Below, piece after piece: positions 48,742-52,242 of a DNA stretch of 52,242 nucleotides. The notes below the pieces were generated by a model that ran no database searches, had not been told where the DNA came from, and saw only the letters and a list, made by a program, of their open reading frames with translations. The DNA is from Eggerthellaceae bacterium. Lineage in GTDB: Bacteria > Actinomycetota > Coriobacteriia > Coriobacteriales > Eggerthellaceae. The number at the start of each line of letters is the position of its first letter. Within the stretch, counting starts at the first letter, position 1. Position numbers and translations under genes: made by a program. Location: the NCBI GenBank assembly GCA_017432445.1, contig JAFRJC010000160.1, positions 1-52,242 on the forward strand, read 5' to 3'.

Positions 48742-49311
48742 CTAGTTCTTGCTATCTGGCCAGGGGATGAGCGTGCCTTTGGGGATATTCACCATGAAAG
48801 CTTCTTGTGCGTATGTGGCAAGGGGGTCATCATTGTGCGAATCACTGAAGAAGCGTTCGACCACGGCATCGGGATAACGCTCGTTCAGGCGCGTGATTTT
48901 CTCGGAACCCGAGCAGTTCGGCCCAAGGGTACATCCAGTGTGCGGATCGACTTGCGAGGCGATTAGCTCCAGGCCACGACGCGCGCATACGTCGCGGAGG
49001 AGGAATTCCGGCGAAGCGGATATAATCAGATCGCCCATATTCGGGTGGCAAGGCCCCATGATGTTGTGTTCATGCATGCGCCAGAAGCGTTCCACTTCGA
49101 CGTCGATATCGGGAATAAACGGCAAAAAGCGATAGAGCGTGCTTTTGAAACTCGTTTTGTCTAGGATGTGCAAGCCGAGGCATGCAGCAGCCGCGACGCC
49201 TGTTCGCGGCAGCGTACGCGCAATACGCGGGTAACGTCGCAGGCACCACTTGAAGAAATCCGCAGTCGAATCTCCTCGATACAACGTTCCATCGAAATCG
49301 TAGATGTCCAT
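48742..49311 (-). CDS. HAD superfamily phosphatase, subfamily IB
   Basis: Phosphoserine-phosphatase-like hydrolase of 189 residues. Motif I is 'YDFDGTLYRGDST', motif II 'LIISASPEFLL', motif III includes the Lys in 'SGSEKITRL' and motif IV is 'FFSDSHNDDPLA', which is the IB-type S-D-S-x-x-D pattern. The cap is a short helical insertion (about 15-80). The substrate is unknown. ATG 49311 lies six bases after a TATACT -10 box, with TTAACA 18 bases further upstream, and has no ribosome-binding site, so it should be leaderless. It is divergent from the Tyr leader and symporter; the two promoters are only a few bases apart. Confidence 0.85.
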   Translation of the reverse strand: MDIYDFDGTLYRGDSTADFFKWCLRRYPRIARTLPRTGVAAAACLGLHILDKTSFKSTLYRFLPFIPDIDVEVERFWRMHEHNIMGPCHPNMGDLIISASPEFLLRDVCARRGLELIASQVDPHTGCTLGPNCSGSEKITRLNERYPDAVVERFFSDSHNDDPLATYAQEAFMVNIPKGTLIPWPDSKN

Positions 49312-49317
49312 AAGGGC

Positions 49318-49347
49318 AGTATAGCGGCTTGATTGCAAAAATGTTAA
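49318..49347 (-). promoter_or_regulatory. Promoter of the leaderless HAD gene
   Basis: On the minus strand TTAACA and TATACT are spaced by 18 bases; the -10 box ends six bases before the ATG. Confidence 0.65.
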
Positions 49348-49355
49348 CAAACAGG

Positions 49356-49383
49356 TTGCGCGCGTGTCTCGTTGTGCTAAAGT
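49356..49383 (+). promoter_or_regulatory. Promoter of the Tyr leader
   Basis: TTGCGC (49356-49361), 16 bases, then TAAAGT (49378-49383), extended by TGC immediately before it. The -10 box ends seven bases before the leader ATG, the same spacing as at 46913-46926. Confidence 0.6.
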
Positions 49384-49390
49384 GCATTCC

Positions 49391-49495
49391 ATGCAAACGT
49401 TGCGAGAACATATCGACTTTATTCAGGTGGATCAAGCGCCTATTTCCCGACGCAACGACGCCTTCTCCTCCATCTATTATTATCGATATCTCTAG
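49391..49495 (+). CDS. Putative Tyr-rich leader peptide (attenuator)
   Basis: A 34-codon frame without a ribosome-binding site, seven bases after an extended -10 box. Near its end it reads SSIYYYRYL then TAG: four of the last six codons are TAT (Tyr). The terminator hairpin (49494-49521) starts at the A of the stop codon, exactly as in the leader at 46926. A ribosome slowed at the last Tyr codon would cover the left arm and prevent termination, so low Tyr-tRNA should raise symporter expression. The composition resembles classical amino-acid leader peptides. The mechanism and the effector are inferred from sequence. Confidence 0.68.
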   Translation: MQTLREHIDFIQVDQAPISRRNDAFSSIYYYRYL

Positions 49496-49521
49496 CACAC
49501 GGGTTTCACCGGTGCTTTTTT
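49494..49521 (+). terminator. Attenuator hairpin with T6 tail overlapping the Tyr leader stop
   Basis: AGCAC-A-CGG pairs with CCG-GTGCT around GTTTCA, followed by TTTTTT. The left arm includes the last two bases of the TAG stop. CGTGTGC at 49541-49547 is complementary to GCACACG at 49495-49501. A UUCG-capped hairpin GGTGC-TTCG-GCACC lies at about 49559-49572. Confidence 0.75.
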
Positions 49522-49625
49522 AATGCTCCGTGTTGAGAGTCGTGTGCGAACGTCTTCTGGTGCTTCGGCACCCTTCTGATGTCGCGCGTGTCGCATCGCG
49601 CTAACGCTAGTCGATTGGAATCATC

Positions 49626-51275
49626 ATGCTCTGGAAAATACTCGTACTTGTTCTGTTCGTTGCCATCGCCGTGGGGGTTGGCATTTACGCTCGCCGTTCG
49701 GCTTCGAGTGTTGATGGGTTCGTTCTTGGTGGCCGCAACGTCGGTCCTTGGCTTTCCGCTTTCGCTTATGGCACGAGTTACTTCTCGGCCGTCATCTTCG
49801 TCGGCTACGCAGGTCAGTTCGGTTACCGCTATGGTCTGTCGGCGACATGGGCTGGCATTGGCAATGCGCTGATCGGCTCGCTTTTGGCCTGGTGGGTGCT
49901 CGGTCCCCGCGCACGTGAAATGACGCATCGCCTGAAGGCTACCACCATGCCAGAGTTCTTCGGCAAGCGCTACAACTCCGCGGCGCTGCGCATCGCGGCT
50001 GCAGCCATCATCTTCATCTTCCTGATTCCCTACACGGCAAGCGTCTACAACGGACTTTCGCGCCTGATTGTCATCGCGTTCGGCATCGACGTTCCCTACG
50101 AGTACTGCATCATCTTCATGGCGCTTGTCACCTGCGTGTACGTAGTGCTCGGCGGTTACATGGCCACGGTTATGAACGACTTCATCCAAGGTTGCGTCAT
50201 GCTCATAGGCATCGTGGCCGTCGTCATCGCCGTGCTCAACGGTTACGGCGGATTCAGCGATGCGGTCATTTCGCTATCGCAAATCCAGGCTCAGGACACG
50301 GCCATGCAAGGTGCCTACACGAGCTTTTTCGGACCCGACCTGTTTAACCTGCTCGGCGTTGTTGTGCTCACATCGCTGGGCACCTGGGGTCTGCCGCAGA
50401 TGGTTCAGAAGTTCTACGCTATCAAGAGCGGCCCGGCGGTCAAGCAAGGCGCCATCATCTCCACCGTGTTCGCCTTCATCATCGCTGGTGGCAGCTACTT
50501 CCTGGGCGGTTTCGGTCGTTTGGCCATCGAGAATCCCGCTGCATCGCAGTTCATCGAGTACAACCCTGCTACGGGCGCCATCATCTATGACTCCATCATG
50601 CCTGCGCTCGTGTCCAATATTCCCGACATCCTGCTGGGTGTGCTCGTGGTCATGGTGCTCTCCGCCTCGATGTCCACGCTTTCGTCGCTCGTGCTCACGT
50701 CCTCTTCAACTCTGACGCTCGACCTCATCAAGGGTAACGTCGTCAAGGATATGGACGAGAAGAAGCAGATCGCCTGGATGCGTGTGCTGCTCATCGTCTT
50801 CATCGCCCTCTCTGCTGGCATTGGCATCATTCAGGTTCAAGGCTCACTGCCCTTCATCGCCCAGCTCATGGGTATCTCGTGGGGTGCGCTCGCGGGCGCT
50901 TTCCTGGGCCCGTTCCTCTGGGGTTTGTACTCCGGGCGCATTTCCAAGGCTGCGGTATGGGTTAGCTTCATCGTGGGTGTAGGCCTCACCACTGGAAACA
51001 TGATTTCGGGATTCATCGGCACGCCGTGGATTGCTTCGCCGATCAACGCGGGTGCATTGGCCATGCTCCTGTCTATCGTGATCGTGCCCGTCGTGAGTCT
51101 GTTCACTCCTGCGGTTGCCTTCGAGGTCAATCCGCCTTCGCCCAAGGGTGCTGGCGACCTGGCGTTCGAGGCTGCGACGGCTGGGCAGGAAATCTCCGCC
51201 GAAACAGGCGGCAAGGGCATCGAGGGCGCGGCGGCAGACGAAATTGCCATTCCGCCCATGGGCAAGCGCAGCTAG
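49626..51275 (+). CDS. Sodium:solute symporter (SSS family)
   Basis: Sodium-coupled importer of 549 residues with about 13 membrane helices. 'SAFAYGTSYFSAVIFVGYAGQFGYRYG' near the N-terminus, 'GLPQMVQKFYAIKS' and 'VLSASMSTLSSLVLTSSSTLTLDLIKG' (sodium-site serine/threonine region) are family signatures. The long C-terminal tail is soluble and acidic/Gly-rich. It is closest in style to PutP-like amino-acid or carboxylate carriers. The upstream Tyr-rich leader and terminator suggest tyrosine or another aromatic amino acid as substrate or signal, which is inference. The ribosome-binding sequence before ATG 49626 is weak (TTGGAA). Confidence 0.9.
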   Translation: MLWKILVLVLFVAIAVGVGIYARRSASSVDGFVLGGRNVGPWLSAFAYGTSYFSAVIFVGYAGQFGYRYGLSATWAGIGNALIGSLLAWWVLGPRAREMTHRLKATTMPEFFGKRYNSAALRIAAAAIIFIFLIPYTASVYNGLSRLIVIAFGIDVPYEYCIIFMALVTCVYVVLGGYMATVMNDFIQGCVMLIGIVAVVIAVLNGYGGFSDAVISLSQIQAQDTAMQGAYTSFFGPDLFNLLGVVVLTSLGTWGLPQMVQKFYAIKSGPAVKQGAIISTVFAFIIAGGSYFLGGFGRLAIENPAASQFIEYNPATGAIIYDSIMPALVSNIPDILLGVLVVMVLSASMSTLSSLVLTSSSTLTLDLIKGNVVKDMDEKKQIAWMRVLLIVFIALSAGIGIIQVQGSLPFIAQLMGISWGALAGAFLGPFLWGLYSGRISKAAVWVSFIVGVGLTTGNMISGFIGTPWIASPINAGALAMLLSIVIVPVVSLFTPAVAFEVNPPSPKGAGDLAFEAATAGQEISAETGGKGIEGAAADEIAIPPMGKRS

Positions 51276-51284
51276 CTAAAAGAT

Positions 51285-51944
51285 ATGTGCGGTCGATTTA
51301 CGGTTCTGACCAGAGAGGAGCTCGCCGATGTTGTCGAGAGTGTTCGGCAACGGCGGGCTCCTGCCTTGCTTGCAGGCGGATGCGGTGGCGAATCGTTGCA
51401 TCCGCGGGCCCAGGCGCGTCCTGGCTACGAAGTTGATACGGTTGCCAGTCTGGACGGAGACGTTGTCACCCAGCAGCTTGTGTGGGGGTTCTCGGTTCCC
51501 TGGGACAGCAAGCCCGTAATCAACACGCGCCTCGAATCGGCCCTCGGTGGCGCTAAGATGTGGAAAGCTCCCCTGCACGATGGGCGCTGCATTTTGCCGG
51601 CGGCGTCGTTTTTCGAGCCTAGGAACGTCGAAGTGCCAGATGGTACCGAGGCGAAGCGCGCCACCCGGCAATCGTATGAGTTTCTACAGCCCGATGGAAT
51701 GCCTTTGCTGATAGCGGGCGTCCAAGAAGCTGGCCGTGTATCGATCGTGACGACGCAGCCCAATGCTGCCGTTGCGCCCATTCATCAGCGGATGCCGCTT
51801 GTCCTGGCTTTTGAAGAGGCTCCCATCTGGCTTGAAGGCGAAGTTGCCGATCTCGCATCTTTGGCGGATCGATCCGCGATTCCTTTGACGGGCGTTCTCG
51901 AACGTCCCCATCGCGCTGGTTTGGAGCAGCTGTCGCTGTTCTAG
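51285..51944 (+). CDS. SRAP-domain protein (YedK/HMCES type)
   Basis: Forms a covalent crosslink with abasic sites in single-stranded DNA, shielding them. The 219-residue protein begins M-C-G-R-F, with Cys2 as the catalytic nucleophile. 'INTRLES' holds the Asn-Arg DNA-binding pair, 'RCILPAASFFEP' supplies the Glu, and 'PIHQRMPLVL' the active-site His. The family DGFYEW segment is diverged here to AASFFEP. It lies nine bases after the symporter stop and has no ribosome-binding site, so it may be translated by readthrough coupling. A palindromic hairpin (51974-51993) follows. Confidence 0.9.
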   Translation: MCGRFTVLTREELADVVESVRQRRAPALLAGGCGGESLHPRAQARPGYEVDTVASLDGDVVTQQLVWGFSVPWDSKPVINTRLESALGGAKMWKAPLHDGRCILPAASFFEPRNVEVPDGTEAKRATRQSYEFLQPDGMPLLIAGVQEAGRVSIVTTQPNAAVAPIHQRMPLVLAFEEAPIWLEGEVADLASLADRSAIPLTGVLERPHRAGLEQLSLF

Positions 51945-51967
51945 AGTCTTCGTTTGGGGCGTGGGAA

Positions 51968-51993
51968 TGAAAACGGCCCCATGGTTGGGGCCG
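51968..51993 (-). terminator. Terminator on the minus strand
   Basis: CGGCCCC and GGGGCCG pair around ATGGTT; the minus-strand tail is TTTTCATT. It would end a transcript coming from the right edge of the window, through the hairpin cluster. It could also serve the SRAP gene weakly, though no T-tract follows on the plus strand. Confidence 0.55.
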
Positions 51994-52024
51994 AGGATTC
52001 TCGCTGGCGCGCCCTGTAGGATTC

Positions 52025-52242
52025 CATTTTGCTTCGCAAAATAACGGCTCCGCGCTAAAGCGCTCCGCCGAAGTGCTTTTTGTTCCCGACTGCGCTACGC
52101 GCATTCGGGAAATAGTTCTGAAAATTTGTACGGGGGCAAGCTCAAGCTTGCCCGTTCTCACTGAAAACGGCACACTGTGCCGTTTTCCGGGCGCTCGAAC
52201 CCTCATCGGTTCGAGTCCCTGGTCCCTGCTAAAACACAACGC
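52025..52242. repeat. Hairpin cluster at the right edge
   Basis: Successive stem-loops: ATTTTGC/GCAAAAT (52025-52041), TTCCCGA/TCGGGAA (about 52083-52110), GGGCAAGCT/AGCTTGCCC (52134-52153), GAAAACGGCACA/TGTGCCGTTTTC (52163-52187, perfect 12 bp) and CTCGAACC/GGTTCGAG (about 52193-52214). No coding frame is supported. With the minus-strand terminator at 51968-51993 this may be a structured non-coding RNA running off the window, or a mosaic of small palindromic repeats. Confidence 0.5.

Noticed and set aside
52189..52225. tRNA-like 3' half (GGTTCGAGTCCC)
   Set aside because: The T-stem does not pair correctly and no anticodon arm or acceptor partner is found upstream; it is part of a simple CTCGAACC/GGTTCGAG hairpin.
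1..52242. CRISPR array or prophage
   Set aside because: No regularly spaced repeats, cas genes, integrase or phage structural genes were seen.

Overview
The window is about 52 kb of bacterial chromosome, moderately GC-rich, with short spacers and many overlapping stop/start codons. The gene set (LCP cell-wall protein, MurT, YARHG and DUF4013 proteins, Hyp maturation genes, IorAB, type I isopentenyl-diphosphate isomerase) and frequent leaderless starts suggest a Gram-positive anaerobe of the Actinomycetota, most likely Coriobacteriia/Eggerthellaceae. The taxonomy is inference; no rRNA is present.

Layout. 1-290: hairpin-rich edge, possibly the end of an IS200/IS605-like element. 0.3-9.5 kb: coaE, two long palindromes, uvrB, a double-HTH regulator, a hypothetical gene, dtd and recN (divergent, sharing a -10 region) and a NodB-like membrane protein with a degenerate metal site. 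9.5-13.7 kb: a 52-residue membrane peptide, trkH, a secreted/anchored protein, rsgA and idi. 13.7-14.1 kb: tRNA-Gly(CCC) and tRNA-Leu(CAG). 14.1-21.7 kb: a HAD phosphatase, phosphohexomutase, an XRE regulator, an LCP protein, galE, tatD and an orphan amino-acid-type ABC ATPase. 21.7-23.5 kb: a third long palindrome and a two-gene ABC transporter without a binding protein. 23.5-27.7 kb: nikR, hypE, a SurA_N-type protein and an SmtB-like repressor. 27.7-30 kb: a DUF4013 protein and rplJ-rplL with an L10 leader. 30-35.5 kb: a coiled-coil protein with a tiny membrane protein, flavodiiron protein, phosphoglucose isomerase and a tocopherol-cyclase-like protein. 35.6-41 kb: hypF, hypC, hypD and murT. 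41-43.7 kb: two zinc-ribbon membrane proteins and purE.

43.8-51.3 kb is the most interesting region. It holds iorA-iorB (aryl-pyruvate:ferredoxin oxidoreductase), a PaaK-type aryl-CoA ligase, a HAD phosphatase and a sodium:solute symporter. Two unannotated leader peptides lie here. One, of 19 codons ending Trp-Phe-stop, precedes the ligase. The other, of 34 codons with a Tyr-Tyr-Tyr-Arg-Tyr cluster before its stop, precedes the symporter. In both, an extended -10 box (TGC-TAnnnT) sits seven bases before the ATG, so each leader should be leaderless. In both, the stem of an intrinsic-terminator-like hairpin begins inside the UAG stop codon. This looks like a pair of translation-coupled attenuators controlling aromatic amino-acid catabolism and uptake. 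The function is inferred; the architecture is directly visible.

Other recurring themes are leaderless promoters (recN, a 52-residue ORF, an ABC ATPase, a HAD phosphatase), long intergenic palindromes of which two share a nearly identical core inside different outer stems, and clusters of small hairpins at both window edges.
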